In this document: positions 28,891 to 39,294 of the stretch, one piece after another
Position numbering within the stretch: position 1 is the stretch's first letter
Layout of the letters: each line of letters begins with the position of its first letter
Assembly (NCBI RefSeq): GCF_007923255.1
Contig: NZ_VOHJ01000011.1
Span: 1-64,000 of the forward strand
Reading direction: 5' to 3'
DNA from: Vulcaniibacterium thermophilum
GTDB lineage: Bacteria; Pseudomonadota; Gammaproteobacteria; Xanthomonadales; Xanthomonadaceae
DNA: 64,000 nucleotides
Notes under the pieces: model-generated
The model's database searches: none
What the model was told of the DNA's origin: nothing
What the model saw: only the letters and a program-made list of their open reading frames with translations
Made by a program: the position numbers and the translations under genes

Positions 28891-29385
28891 TCAGCCGATC
28901 ACGAAAAGGGGCTGATCGAACTCGACCGGCTGGCCGTTCTCGACGGCGATCTTCAGCACCGTGCCGGAGACGTCGGCCTCGATCGGGTTGAACATCTTCA
29001 TCGCCTCGATGATGCCGAGCGTGTCGCCGGCCTTGACCTGCTGGCCGACGGTGACGAACGGCGGCTTGTCCGGCGACGGCGAGGCGTAGAACGTGCCGAC
29101 CATCGGCGAGCGCACGACGTGGCCGTCGGGGAGGTCGGCACCGGTGCGCGCGGCCCCACCGGTGGCGGCGTCGGTCGGCGAATGCATCGGCATCGGCGTC
29201 GGGCGCTCGGCCGCGGCGGCCGCGGCGGCCGGCGCGGCCGGCATGTGGACGACCTGCGGCGCTGCCATGGCGCCGGTCGGCACGCGCGATAGGCGCACCG
29301 ATTCCTCGCCTTCCTTGATCTCGATCTCGGCGAGGTTCGACTCTTCCAGCAGGTCAATGAGTTTCTTGATCTTGCGCAGGTCCAT
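28891..29385 (-). CDS. accB: Acetyl-CoA carboxylase biotin carboxyl carrier protein
   Basis: A 164-residue protein. The N-terminal [23 protein letters not shown] region is followed by an Ala/Pro-rich linker (about 45-90) and a biotinyl domain with [11 protein letters not shown], whose Lys carries biotin. It delivers carboxybiotin from AccC to the transferase. The first 32 bp of the gene overlap the end of the upstream exported-protein gene. accC follows, but a repeat-bounded gene lies between. Confidence 0.96.
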   Translation of the reverse strand: MDLRKIKKLIDLLEESNLAEIEIKEGEESVRLSRVPTGAMAAPQVVHMPAAPAAAAAAAERPTPMPMHSPTDAATGGAARTGADLPDGHVVRSPMVGTFYASPSPDKPPFVTVGQQVKAGDTLGIIEAMKMFNPIEADVSGTVLKIAVENGQPVEFDQPLFVIG

Positions 29386-29980
29386 GGGCGGGTTCCGGTC
29401 GATCGTTCGGAGAGCGGGCCAGGCCTTCGAGGAAGGCGTGGAGGATGCGTTCGCCGTGCGGCCATTCGGTCGCTACGGTGGCTTCGGGCGTCTCGAACCA
29501 GGCGAGCTGGAGGGTGTCGCCGGCGTCGTCGGCCACGATCAGGTACTGCAGCTTCGTCACGGGCAGGCGCGAATCGTCCAGGAACTGGACCTCGTGCACG
29601 GTCATGCCCGCGCGCAGCGTGGCGGTGGCCGTGCGCGCGCCGGCGTGGCGCTTGGCCATCAGGGCGGCGAAGCCGGCCGCGTACTCGCTCGGCGCAATCC
29701 CCTGGCGAGCGCGGAAACCGTCGAAGCGGTTGAGCGAGAAGCCGGTGAGAAAGCCGCCCTCGGCGTCGATGTTCTGTTTGGTCACGAACAGCGCCTTGGC
29801 ACCGTCGGGCGCCTCGGTGCGCACGTGCCAGCCCGGCGGGATCACCACGTGGGCGCCCGTGGTCGGATCCCGATGGGCGCGGTGGGAGGTCGCCGCGGCC
29901 GGCGCGGGCTCCGCAACGGCGGAGGGGGTCGCGGAGGCGGTCGCGGTGGCGAAGGCGAGCAGCAGGTTCAGCAGTGTCAT
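29354..29980 (-). CDS. Probable exported protein of unknown function
   Basis: A 208-residue protein. A hydrophobic N-terminus ([20 protein letters not shown]) looks like a signal peptide, so it probably acts in the periplasm. The mature part has [19 protein letters not shown] and [14 protein letters not shown], reminiscent of small periplasmic proteins with a lipid-or peptide-binding beta sheet, but I do not recognise the family. The start overlaps the aroQ stop in ATGA and its end overlaps accB by 32 bp, so it belongs to an aroQ-accB operon. Confidence 0.75.
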   Translation of the reverse strand: MTLLNLLLAFATATASATPSAVAEPAPAAATSHRAHRDPTTGAHVVIPPGWHVRTEAPDGAKALFVTKQNIDAEGGFLTGFSLNRFDGFRARQGIAPSEYAAGFAALMAKRHAGARTATATLRAGMTVHEVQFLDDSRLPVTKLQYLIVADDAGDTLQLAWFETPEATVATEWPHGERILHAFLEGLARSPNDRPEPAHGPAQDQETH

Positions 29981-30426
29981 GCGGGCTTCCTTGCGAGGTG
30001 GGCGAAAGCGGCATCCAGCGCGTAGCGGTAGCTGTCGGCGCCGAACCCGCAGACCACGCCGACCGCCCTGTCGCTGAAGTAGCTGACGTGGCGAAACGGC
30101 TCGCGGGCGTGCGGGTTGGACAGGTGGACTTCGATGTAGGGGATCGCCGCCGCCGCCAGCGCGTCGCGCAGGGCGACGCTGGTGTGGGTGAAGGCGGCCG
30201 GGTTGATCAGGATGAAGGCGGTGCCGTCCGCGCGCGCCGCCTGCACGCGGTCCACCAGCACGTGCTCGGCGTTGGACTGCAGGCTGGCGTAGCGGTGGCC
30301 GGCGGCTTCGGTGCGGGCGCGCAGGTCGGCGTCGATCTCCTCCAGCGTGGCGCGGCCGTAGACCTCCGGCTCGCGCGTGCCGAGCAGGTTGAGGTTGGGG
30401 CCGTGCAGGACGAGCAACTGGGCCAT
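29977..30426 (-). CDS. aroQ: 3-Dehydroquinate dehydratase, type II
   Basis: A 149-residue shikimate-pathway enzyme. The signature [20 protein letters not shown] includes the catalytic Tyr. [20 protein letters not shown] and [20 protein letters not shown] carry the active-site Asn and His. Length is typical of the dodecameric type II enzyme. It starts the aroQ, exported protein, accB, accC series. Confidence 0.96.
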   Translation of the reverse strand: MAQLLVLHGPNLNLLGTREPEVYGRATLEEIDADLRARTEAAGHRYASLQSNAEHVLVDRVQAARADGTAFILINPAAFTHTSVALRDALAAAAIPYIEVHLSNPHAREPFRHVSYFSDRAVGVVCGFGADSYRYALDAAFAHLARKPA

Positions 30427-30544
30427 GCGGGGCGGCAAAGGGCGAAGGCGCGCAGTGTGCGTGAAGCCTTCGACGGATGTCCAGCAGTTCGCTGCCGTAT
30501 CGACGAAGATCGGCGGGGATCGCGCGACCTGCGGGGCTCGCGGG

Positions 30545-31138
30545 TCAACGTGCCGCCCAGCCGGTCACTTCGCCGCGCGCGAACGGGCCGATCTTCTGCC
30601 GCACGATGCGCCCCTCGCCGTCCACCAGCACGGTGTACGGCAGCACGCCGCGGACGTTGCCCAGCCGCACGCTGCTGTCGGCGGGGCCGGGGCGGTCGAG
30701 CAGGATCGGATAGACCACCGGGACGCGGCCGAGGAAGGCGCGCACGGCATCGGCTTCGTCCAGCGCGATGCCGACCACCTGGACGCCGTTCGGCCCCTGG
30801 CTGCGGGCGAAGCGGTCCAATTCCGGCATCTCCTCGACGCACGGCGCGCACCAGCTCGCCCAGAAATTGATCAGCAGCGGCCGGCCGCGGTACGCGGCGG
30901 GCAGGGCGATGGGGCTGCCATCGAGGCGGTCGAGGGCCAGCCCCGGCATCGGGTCGCCGCGCCGCGCCACCGGCACCGGTGCGGGGGGCGCGGCGCGCTC
31001 GGCGGCCTCGAGCAGCAGGCGTTGGCCGGTTTCGGTGCGCAGCAGCGGGTTGAAGTCCTGACGCCACAGGCCGACCACCGCGCCCAGCAGCCCCGCCGCC
31101 AGCGCCACCGCGATCACCGTGCCGGTGCCGCGCTTCAT
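30545..31138 (-). CDS. TlpA-like thioredoxin-fold oxidoreductase
   Basis: A 197-residue protein with an N-terminal membrane anchor ([19 protein letters not shown]) and a periplasmic thioredoxin domain with [20 protein letters not shown] (CAPC active site) and the cis-Pro region VLPYTVLV. It is probably a thiol-disulfide reductase kept reduced by the DsbD encoded just upstream, whose stop overlaps its ATG in ATGA. It may serve cytochrome c maturation; the target is not shown. Confidence 0.88.
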   Translation of the reverse strand: MKRGTGTVIAVALAAGLLGAVVGLWRQDFNPLLRTETGQRLLLEAAERAAPPAPVPVARRGDPMPGLALDRLDGSPIALPAAYRGRPLLINFWASWCAPCVEEMPELDRFARSQGPNGVQVVGIALDEADAVRAFLGRVPVVYPILLDRPGPADSSVRLGNVRGVLPYTVLVDGEGRIVRQKIGPFARGEVTGWAAR

Positions 31139-33468
31139 GGCCCGCCGCCTGCGGCCTGCCGCAGCGCGTCCTCCACCAGTCCGGGCGTCAGCACGGTCGG
31201 CAGCACGCGGCCTTCGCCGCCGTCGCGCGGGTAGACGACGTACAGCGGCACGCCCACCGCCTTGTGCCGCTGCAGGAAGGCGGTCAGCGCGGGGTCGACG
31301 TCGGTCCAGTCGCCGACCATGTAGACCGCGCCGCTGGCCGCGAGCGCGCGGGCGAAGCGGCCATCGCCGAACACCGCGCGTTCGTTGACCTTGCAGGTGA
31401 TGCACCAGTCGGCGGTGACGTTGACGAACACCACCCGTCCGGCCGCGCGCAGCTCGGCCAGGCGCTGCTCGGAGAACGGCACCGGCGCGAGCGCGCCCGC
31501 GGCCGCCTGCGGCTGCGTCGCGCCTTCACGCGGCAGGCGATGGATCGCCGCCAGCGGCGCCAGCGTGGCCAGCAGCGCCAGCGCCGTAAGGCCCAGCGCC
31601 CAGCGTCGTCCGGCGCGCGCCCGTGTCCACGCCCACAGCGCCAGCGCCAGCAGCACCGCCGCCACCAGCAGCGCGCCGACCGCATCGGCGCCGCGCTGGC
31701 GCGCCAGCACCCAGGCCAGCCAGGCCGCGGTGGCGTACAGCGGGAACGCCAGGAACTGGCGCAGCGTCTCCATCCAGGCGCCCGGTCGCGGCAGCCGGTG
31801 GGCCAGCGCCGGTACCAGGCCGACCAGCAGGAACGGCAGCGCCAGTCCGACGCCGAGCGCCAGGAACACCGCCAGCGCGGTGGCGGGCGCCGCGGTGAAC
31901 GCCCACGCCAGCGCGGCGCCCATGAACGGCGCGGTGCAGGGCGTGGCCACCACCACCGCCAGTACGCCGGTGAAGAAGTCGCCCGCCAGCCCGCCGCGGC
32001 TGGCCAGGCCGTGGCCGATGCCGGTCCACGCCCCGCCCAGGTGCCAGACGCCGGACAGGCTCAGGCCCAGCGCCAGCATCACCAGCGCCAGCGCGGCCAC
32101 CACCAGCGGCTGCTGGAGCTGGAAGCCCCAGCCCAGCGCGACGCCCGCCTCGCGCAGACCGATCGCCAGCGCCCCCAGCGCCGCGAAGCTGACCAGCACG
32201 CCGGCGGTGTAGGCGAGCGCCTGGCGTCGCGCGACCGCCGGGCTCTGGCCGTTGCCGGCCAGCGACAGCGCCTTCAGCGACAGCACCGGCAGCACGCACG
32301 GCATCAGGTTGAGCACGATTCCGCCGAGCAGCGCCAGCAGCAGCGCCGACCACAGGCCGAGATGGGCGCCGCGCGGGGCGACGCCCGGAGGCGGCGGGGT
32401 GCGCGGCACCTCGCCGTTCGCCGCGGCTTCCGTTGCGGGCGGGGGGCTCGTGGCCGCCGTCGCGCCGGCCGCGGGTGCGGGCCCGGCTCCGGACACGGGC
32501 GGCGCGGAGGCCGGGGCCGGCGTTGCGGCGGCGCTCTCCTTGCCGCCGACACCCGCGGCCGCCGGCGTGCCGCCCGCCGGCAGCGACAGGCGCACCGTGC
32601 GCGTCATCGGCGGGTAGCAGATCCCGTCCGTCTGGCAGCCCTGGAACGTGGCCGTCAGCGTGGCTTCGGCGGCCGCGGTGCGCGTGCGCTGCAGCGGCAC
32701 GCGCACGTCGATCGGCTCGAAATACACGGCCACCTGGCCGAAATGCTCGTCCTTCCACGGCGTCGCCTGCGGCCAGCGCGGCCGGCCGAGCGCGACCCCG
32801 CCGCCGTCGGCGGTCAGCTTCAGCGTGGTGCGGTCGCGGTAGAGGTAGTAGCCCGGCGCGGGCGCGAAGCGCAGCAGCAGGGCGTCCGCGCCGTCGGCGA
32901 TCGCCTCGAAGCCGAACGCCTGCGCTTCCGGCAGCGGTGCGCTCTGCCCGGCGATCCGCGCCAGCAGCCCGCCGCCCGGCGCCCCGGCGCCGCCGCGGGA
33001 GGCGGCCAGCGGCGGCTCCGTGCTCGCGGGCAGCGCCACGGTCAGGGTGCGCGTCTGCGGCGGGTAGCAGATGCCGGCGTCCGCGCAGCCCTGGTACTTC
33101 ACGGTCAGTTGCGTGCGCGCCGCGCGTGCCTGGCCGGGCAGGCGCGCGACCAGCTCGCCGCGGTAGGTCTCCACGCGGCCGAAGAACTCGTCCTCGTGCG
33201 CCTCGCCCTTGGGGAGCTGCAGCGGCTGCGCGGCGAAGCCGGCATCGGTCTTCGCCGAGGTGCGGTGGCGATAGAGGTAGTAGCCGTCCGCGATCGCCCA
33301 GCGGATCACGATCGCATCCGGTCCGTCGGCGCGGGCGCTGAGCACGAACGCCTGGTCGACCGGCAGCAGATCGTCCGGTTCGATCGCGTATGCCGGTGCG
33401 GCGGACAGCGCGAGCAGGGCGAGCGCGCCGCCCGCCAGGCGGCGCAGAACGGAGGAGAAACGGCTCAT
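31135..33468 (-). CDS. dsbD: Thiol:disulfide interchange protein DsbD with duplicated N-terminal domain
   Basis: A 777-residue protein. After a signal peptide (to about residue 28) come two copies of the DsbD alpha domain, with Cys128/Cys134 in GCADAGICYPP and Cys278/Cys284 in GCQTDGICYPP. A Pro/Ala linker, eight membrane helices (LMPCVLPVLSLKAL at the start) and a C-terminal thioredoxin domain with Cys689/Cys692 in WCITCK follow. It carries electrons from cytosolic thioredoxin to periplasmic targets. E. coli DsbD has one alpha domain and about 565 residues. It overlaps cutA and tlpA at ATGA junctions. Confidence 0.93.
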   Translation of the reverse strand: MSRFSSVLRRLAGGALALLALSAAPAYAIEPDDLLPVDQAFVLSARADGPDAIVIRWAIADGYYLYRHRTSAKTDAGFAAQPLQLPKGEAHEDEFFGRVETYRGELVARLPGQARAARTQLTVKYQGCADAGICYPPQTRTLTVALPASTEPPLAASRGGAGAPGGGLLARIAGQSAPLPEAQAFGFEAIADGADALLLRFAPAPGYYLYRDRTTLKLTADGGGVALGRPRWPQATPWKDEHFGQVAVYFEPIDVRVPLQRTRTAAAEATLTATFQGCQTDGICYPPMTRTVRLSLPAGGTPAAAGVGGKESAAATPAPASAPPVSGAGPAPAAGATAATSPPPATEAAANGEVPRTPPPPGVAPRGAHLGLWSALLLALLGGIVLNLMPCVLPVLSLKALSLAGNGQSPAVARRQALAYTAGVLVSFAALGALAIGLREAGVALGWGFQLQQPLVVAALALVMLALGLSLSGVWHLGGAWTGIGHGLASRGGLAGDFFTGVLAVVVATPCTAPFMGAALAWAFTAAPATALAVFLALGVGLALPFLLVGLVPALAHRLPRPGAWMETLRQFLAFPLYATAAWLAWVLARQRGADAVGALLVAAVLLALALWAWTRARAGRRWALGLTALALLATLAPLAAIHRLPREGATQPQAAAGALAPVPFSEQRLAELRAAGRVVFVNVTADWCITCKVNERAVFGDGRFARALAASGAVYMVGDWTDVDPALTAFLQRHKAVGVPLYVVYPRDGGEGRVLPTVLTPGLVEDALRQAAGGGP

Positions 33469-33788
33469 GCGGTCTGCTCGGCGATCCACTGCAGGTAAGG
33501 CGCCCATCCGCCCTGCGCTTCGACCGCCACCAGCTCGGGCAGTTCGTACGGGTGCAGTGCGCGCAGGCGCTCGGCGAGCGCCTGCAGCCGCGGACGGGTG
33601 GTCTTGATCAGGAGTTGCACCTCCTCGGCCTCCTCCACCGCCCCCTGCCAGCGGTAGGTCGAACGCGCGCCCGGCAGCCGGGTCACGCAGGCGGCCAGAC
33701 CCTCGCCGACCAGCGCGCGGGCGATGGCGTCGGCGCTGGCGGCATCCGGGCAGGTGCTGAAGACGAGCAGGACGGTCGGTGCGGACAT
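33465..33788 (-). CDS. cutA: Divalent-cation tolerance protein CutA
   Basis: A 107-residue trimeric cytosolic protein. The family core is visible in VLLVFSTCPDAASADAIARAL, CVTRLPGARSTYRWQG and HPYELPELVAV. CutA has been linked to copper tolerance but its exact role is unsettled. The gene order cutA-dsbD is common in proteobacteria, where dsbD was first described as cutA2. Its stop overlaps the dsbD start. Confidence 0.93.
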   Translation of the reverse strand: MSAPTVLLVFSTCPDAASADAIARALVGEGLAACVTRLPGARSTYRWQGAVEEAEEVQLLIKTTRPRLQALAERLRALHPYELPELVAVEAQGGWAPYLQWIAEQTA

Positions 33789-33856
33789 GGCGGCCAGTGT
33801 ACCGGACGCGCTCCGGGCGGCCCCGTGCCATCCGGGAGGCCCGGCGCCGGCGCCCG

Positions 33857-34261
33857 CTACAGCGGCGGCCGGCGCTGGGCGCGGCTGCGGCCGGTCCGCA
33901 GTTCGGCCATCTGCTCGGCGATCTCCACCAGCGGCGCACGGGCGCGGATGGGCAGGTCGCGGAAGGCGACGATCAGGCGCAATTCGAGCGGATCGTCCAC
34001 CAGCAGCGCCTCCGCCGCCGCCACCGAGGCCATTTCCTCGTCGGGCGAGAGCGTCATCCGGCCGCGGCCGGTCGCCAGCCACTCGAACTGCACGCCGGTG
34101 ACCAGGGCCACCTGCCGCATGTGCTCGGTGCTGGGGGACTTGCCCTGCGCCGTTTCCCAGTGGCTCACCGCGCTGCGCTGCACGCCCACGGCCGCCGCCA
34201 GGGCGGCCTGCGAAAGGCCGGCGTGCCGGCGGGCGAGGCGGATGCGCTGCTGCGGTGACAT
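33857..34261 (-). CDS. XRE-family transcriptional regulator
   Basis: A 134-residue regulator. Residues 3-60 form a Cro/CI-type helix-turn-helix: QQRIRLARRHAGLSQAALAA, VQRSAVSHWETAQGKSP. The region VALVTGVQFEWLATGRGRM is typical of phage-like XRE repressors. The C-terminal half (about 70-134) has no recognised peptidase or ligand domain. The target genes are unknown; no phage genes lie near. I chose the ATG at 34261, because upstream residues do not fit the domain. Confidence 0.8.
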   Translation of the reverse strand: MSPQQRIRLARRHAGLSQAALAAAVGVQRSAVSHWETAQGKSPSTEHMRQVALVTGVQFEWLATGRGRMTLSPDEEMASVAAAEALLVDDPLELRLIVAFRDLPIRARAPLVEIAEQMAELRTGRSRAQRRPPL

Positions 34262-34338
34262 GGCGGTGCGGCTCGCGGGGGGAACGACGACGGGCTCTCG
34301 ACGGGCGCCCGGGCACCCTGATGACACCCGGCTGCCTG

Positions 34339-34368
34339 TAGTAACGCCGATACCGGATTTGTCGTCAA
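34339..34368 (-). promoter_or_regulatory. Possible promoter of the XRE gene
   Basis: On the minus strand, TTGACG (34368-34363) is followed after 18 bases by TTACTA (34344-34339). The -35 box is good and the -10 box is weak. It lies 78 bp before the XRE start and may also be autoregulated. Confidence 0.4.
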
Positions 34369-34440
34369 GTCGCTTACTTGGGGTAGCAGTGCCCGCTGCG
34401 GGCCTTGCCGTTTGTGGCGGAATGGCCGGGCTTGGCTACC

Positions 34441-34618
34441 GAAGGTAACTGAGACGTCGCTGGCAATTTGCCCGCCGCCGCGAAACACTGGCCTTGCCGG
34501 CAGGGAGCTGGCGCGACAAGCCGTCGGTACGAGGGCAGGGCGCAGGACAGCGCCGCGCTTAGGACGGCCTGCCACGGACCAAAAAGAGCGCGTTCCAGCG
34601 GACGCGCTCTTTTCTTTT
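34441..34618 (+). ncRNA. Candidate small RNA ending in a strong terminator
   Basis: Between the XRE gene and groES lies DNA with several nested complementary stretches: GCCGTC/GACGGC around GGCGC/GCGCC, and GGCAGG/CCTGCC. It is followed by an intrinsic terminator at 34581-34618 that belongs to no annotated plus-strand gene. This suggests a structured short transcript. Its 5' end is not defined and I do not recognise a known RNA family. Confidence 0.3.
34581..34618 (+). terminator. Intrinsic terminator (bidirectional) upstream of groES
   Basis: AAAAGAGCGCG and CGCGCTCTTTT form an 11-bp perfect stem around a short loop, followed by CTTTT on the plus strand and by TTTTT on the minus strand. It insulates the groESL promoter from upstream transcription. 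Confidence 0.85.
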
Positions 34619-34699
34619 GCGCGCCCGCCGCGCGCGCCCTGCGGACCTGCGCCGGCCGGTCGCGGTTTGCCGGGATGCGAAAAAAGTTCTGCTCGCCCC

Positions 34700-34727
34700 C
34701 TTGAAAGGCCGCGCGGCCCCCCCATCT
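34700..34727 (+). promoter_or_regulatory. Sigma32 heat-shock promoter of groESL
   Basis: CTTGAAA (34700-34706) and CCCCATCT (34720-34727) are separated by 13 bases and match the sigma32 consensus (CTTGAAA, spacer 11-16, CCCCATNT) essentially perfectly. It lies about 115 bp before the groES start. Confidence 0.9.
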
Positions 34728-34768
34728 CGCACCCGTCCCGGTTCGCCGGGCTTTTTCGCGGCCGCCGG

Positions 34769-34795
34769 TTGGCACTCGCCTCCGGAGACTGCTAA
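34769..34795 (+). promoter_or_regulatory. CIRCE operator (HrcA binding site)
   Basis: TTGGCACTC, nine bases, then GACTGCTAA. This matches the CIRCE consensus TTAGCACTC-N9-GAGTGCTAA at 16 of 18 arm positions. It lies downstream of the sigma32 promoter and before groES, so HrcA repression and sigma32 activation act together. Confidence 0.88.
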
Positions 34796-34840
34796 AGCTT
34801 CGCGATTTCCCTCGATACTTCAACCACTTAGAGGTTGCCA

Positions 34841-35128
34841 ATGAACATCAAGCCGCTCTACGACCGCGTGGTCATCAAGCGCATGGAAGAGGAGAAGGTG
34901 TCCGCCGGCGGGATCGTCATCCCGGACACGGCCGCCGAGAAGCCGATCAAGGGCGAGGTCGTCGCGGTGGGCGAGGGCAAGGTGCTCGACAACGGCAGCG
35001 TGCGCGCCCCGAAGGTCAAGGTCGGCGACAAGGTGCTGTTCGGCAAGTACGCCGGCACCGAGGTGAAGCTGGACGGCACCGAGTACCTCGTGGTCCGCGA
35101 GGACGACGTGTTCGCGGTCCTCGGCTGA
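34841..35128 (+). CDS. groES: Co-chaperonin GroES
   Basis: A 95-residue heptameric lid of the GroEL chamber. It starts [20 protein letters not shown] and contains the mobile loop [17 protein letters not shown] and [15 protein letters not shown] lies ten bases before the ATG. It is transcribed from a sigma32/CIRCE-controlled promoter. The gap to groEL is 144 bp, long for this operon, because a GGGAATCGGG repeat pair lies in it. Confidence 0.97.
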   Translation: MNIKPLYDRVVIKRMEEEKVSAGGIVIPDTAAEKPIKGEVVAVGEGKVLDNGSVRAPKVKVGDKVLFGKYAGTEVKLDGTEYLVVREDDVFAVLG

Positions 35129-35137
35129 TCGACCGCG

Positions 35138-36907
<1,770 letters not shown>

Positions 36908-36934
36908 TCCGCTCGCACTCGTTCCTTGGTACCC

Positions 36935-36962
36935 GAAAGGCCCCGCTTCGGCGGGGCCTTTC
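36935..36962 (+). terminator. Terminator after groEL
   Basis: AAAGGCCCCGC and GCGGGGCCTTT form an 11-bp stem with a TTCG loop, ending in TTTCT. The TTCG tetraloop makes it very stable. It closes the groESL operon and faces the convergent effector gene. Confidence 0.9.
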
Positions 36963-37027
36963 TCCATGCGCGGCTGCGCGCCGATGGCACAACGCGTCGA
37001 TGGCACAAGCGCCGATGGGCCAACGGA

Positions 37028-38524
37028 CTACATCGCCATCGCCCGCCCGCCTCGCCCGGGACCCTCCACCTCCACGGCATGCATCGGAGCCGCCGGCGCC
37101 AGCAGCTCGCGTTGCCGCGCCCGCTCCAGATCGTCCACCTGCCGATACCGCTGCTCGGCCGGTTGCGACAGCGCGTCGGCGGTGAACATGTGGGTGCGGT
37201 TGGCGGCCGGGTCGGCGCTGGCATGCGGGCCGGTGCGCGCCAGATGCAGGATCTCGCCCGCCGCGTGGGTGTCCGTTGGCCGGTTGAAGGCAAGGACAAG
37301 CTCGTCTTCGGCGGTGAACCCCGCCTTCTTCGCCATGAGCAACGCGCTGCCGGCCAGTCGCTCGCTGAACTCGTCCCAACCCTTGCCGGCCTCGCGGTCG
37401 AGCGTGCGCACGCGCTCGCGCAGCTTCTCCAGCAAGGCGTGGTCGGGATGACCGGGGTCGGCGGGCGTGCGCGCCCGGGCAGCCGGCGTTTCGTCGCGCA
37501 ACCGTTCGGCCGTCTCGATGGGCCAGACATGCCGGTGCGTGCCCGCCGTGTGCTGGAACAGGCGCGCGCCGGGCGGCCGGGTGCCGAGGTCGTAGTACGG
37601 CAGCGGTTGCGTGTGCCTGCCCAGGTCGATGCCGTTCTCCTCCAGCAGCTTCTCGCTCAACCGCAGCCGTGCCAGGTCCAGCGCCATCTGCGGCGAGGTC
37701 GTGCCCGGCCGTGGCGGGTGGAAGTGGCGCTCCATCTGGGCGATGTAGCTCACCGCGCTGCGGGCGTAGTAGTTGACGTAGTCGGAGCGGCCGAGCGGGC
37801 CCAGCTTGGCGTCCGAAGCGGCCTTGTCGAAGAAGTTTCGGCCCATCGCCTCCACGTTGGCGGGCGAGGGACTCAGGCTGAGGTCGGCGTTGAGGGTGAG
37901 GCCGGGTTTCAGGGTGTAAACCGCGCCATTGCGGTCGATGAAGTCTGCCGTCCTGCCGGGTTGGGCGTCATAGATGTCCTGCAGGCTCGGGTTCGGATTC
38001 GTGCTCCTGACCCGGCTGACGAGCGCATTCCAGCCGGCGATCTGCGCGCTGGCCTCGTCGCGGCGGTTCTGCGCCAGACGCGCGGCGAGCGGTGCGGTGT
38101 AGTCGCGCGGCGCCAGATCGCGCTCGGCGATCCGGCGCACGGCATTCGCGAAATCGGCGTTGGATTTTTGCGTGGCGGCGCGGTTGAAGCCGTGCTGCAG
38201 TTCGTGGCCGAGTACGAAGGTGATTTCACCTGCATTCTCCAGCGCGGTTTGGCTTTGACGTGACCCGGGCGGTGGCGTCGTCAACGGGGCCAGCGGCAGC
38301 CGCATGGCGCGGTCGATCGGATCGTACTCGCCGCCGGCGTTGGGGTTGGTCAGCGGCACGATCGTCTTCAGATGGCCCTGGGCGACGGCCGCGTTGATCT
38401 GGTCGATCAGGACAGGCGAGGCCTGGATGGCGGCCTGCAGGTTGTTCAGTTGATCCTGGGTGACACCGGGCTGGCGGCCGAACGCGGCGACGATGGTCCG
38501 TGCCTGCGGGCTGAGGGTGGACAT
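37028..38524 (-). CDS. Probable X-type Type IV secretion effector with HExxH zinc-peptidase motif
   Basis: A 498-residue protein without a signal peptide. Near residue 100 it reads GEITFVLGHELQHGFN, an HExxH zinc-metallopeptidase motif (His107, Glu108, His111). Residues from 358 (GHPDHALLEKL ... GWDEFSERLAGSALLMAKKAGF ... TGPHASADPAANRTHMFTAD ... AEQRYRQVDDLE) match the layout of XVIPCD, the C-terminal VirD4-docking domain of Xanthomonas-group Type IV secretion effectors that kill rival bacteria. The end is Gly/Arg-rich. It lies 16 bp behind a lipoprotein gene, the usual immunity-effector arrangement. Secretion and target are inferred; the secretion machine is not in the window. Confidence 0.75.
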   Translation of the reverse strand: MSTLSPQARTIVAAFGRQPGVTQDQLNNLQAAIQASPVLIDQINAAVAQGHLKTIVPLTNPNAGGEYDPIDRAMRLPLAPLTTPPPGSRQSQTALENAGEITFVLGHELQHGFNRAATQKSNADFANAVRRIAERDLAPRDYTAPLAARLAQNRRDEASAQIAGWNALVSRVRSTNPNPSLQDIYDAQPGRTADFIDRNGAVYTLKPGLTLNADLSLSPSPANVEAMGRNFFDKAASDAKLGPLGRSDYVNYYARSAVSYIAQMERHFHPPRPGTTSPQMALDLARLRLSEKLLEENGIDLGRHTQPLPYYDLGTRPPGARLFQHTAGTHRHVWPIETAERLRDETPAARARTPADPGHPDHALLEKLRERVRTLDREAGKGWDEFSERLAGSALLMAKKAGFTAEDELVLAFNRPTDTHAAGEILHLARTGPHASADPAANRTHMFTADALSQPAEQRYRQVDDLERARQRELLAPAAPMHAVEVEGPGRGGRAMAM

Positions 38525-38540
38525 CCCGTTCCTCCATGAA

Positions 38541-39224
38541 TCAGAAGATGCGGATCATGCTGATGCAGTCGTGCAGCACCTTCTCGGGTGGATCGTTGGC
38601 TTCGCCGCGTGGGTACACATCGATCCGCATTTCGAGCAGGCCATCCTGCATCCTGTCGAAGGTGTACTTCATCAAACGGCCTTGCCTCGGCGAGTCGTCA
38701 TAGGTGCCCGTGTCCGGATCGTAGGCGGGTTGGGGCGGCGAGTCGTAGTACGCCTGTTTCGAGAAGCCCATCGCCTCCAGTTCGGACGAGAACCGGTCTA
38801 CATCGAGCTGACAGATGTCCGTCATGTCCGGCGAGGTGCCCGGCGGCTGTGGATCGAAGCTGAACATGAACCGGCCGTACTTCGCGCTGTAGTCGAAACC
38901 GTGCAGCCACCGGGGCGCGACGCGCTCGTAGTAGCGGTACCCATCCGCCGAGCGGTCCAGCTCGACCCCCATCACCTGACTCACCCGCTCGGGTGTGAAA
39001 TCGCTCAGGGTTCTGCTCGTGCGAATCAACTCCAGCAGACGGGTCAATGCCTCCTCCGCCGTCAGCTTGGGCCGGATCGGCGTGGCATCGGATTCCGTAG
39101 GGGTGGGCGAGGTCATGGCGGGTTCCTCCCTGGAAAGTGAGCCGGCAGGCGGGTGCATGGGCGCATGCGCGCATGCGCCGAGCAGGAGCAAGGCGAGAAA
39201 CGGGGTGCGATTGCGGCAGGACAT
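38541..39224 (-). CDS. Lipoprotein, probable immunity protein for the adjacent effector
   Basis: A 227-residue protein with a lipoprotein signal peptide: FLALLLLGAC, with Cys18 in the lipobox LGAC. The mature part contains WLHGFDYSAKYGRFMFSFD and MKYTFDRMQDGLLEMRIDVY and matches no family I know. Immunity proteins of XVIPCD effectors are usually periplasmic lipoproteins encoded just before the effector, as here. AAGGA lies nine bases before the ATG at 39224; an upstream in-frame extension to 39284 is not supported. A periplasm-active peptidase toxin would fit a periplasmic inhibitor. Confidence 0.72.
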   Translation of the reverse strand: MSCRNRTPFLALLLLGACAHAPMHPPAGSLSREEPAMTSPTPTESDATPIRPKLTAEEALTRLLELIRTSRTLSDFTPERVSQVMGVELDRSADGYRYYERVAPRWLHGFDYSAKYGRFMFSFDPQPPGTSPDMTDICQLDVDRFSSELEAMGFSKQAYYDSPPQPAYDPDTGTYDDSPRQGRLMKYTFDRMQDGLLEMRIDVYPRGEANDPPEKVLHDCISMIRIF

Positions 39225-39294
39225 GCGGGTCGTCCTTGAGGCATGGCGTTCTGGGTCGGGACTATACAAGCGAGCCGGCAACACGCACCGATGC

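Noticed and set aside
33857..34261. Prophage repressor marking a phage remnant
   Set aside because: The XRE protein is phage-like, but no integrase, structural or lysis genes and no attachment repeats lie around it.
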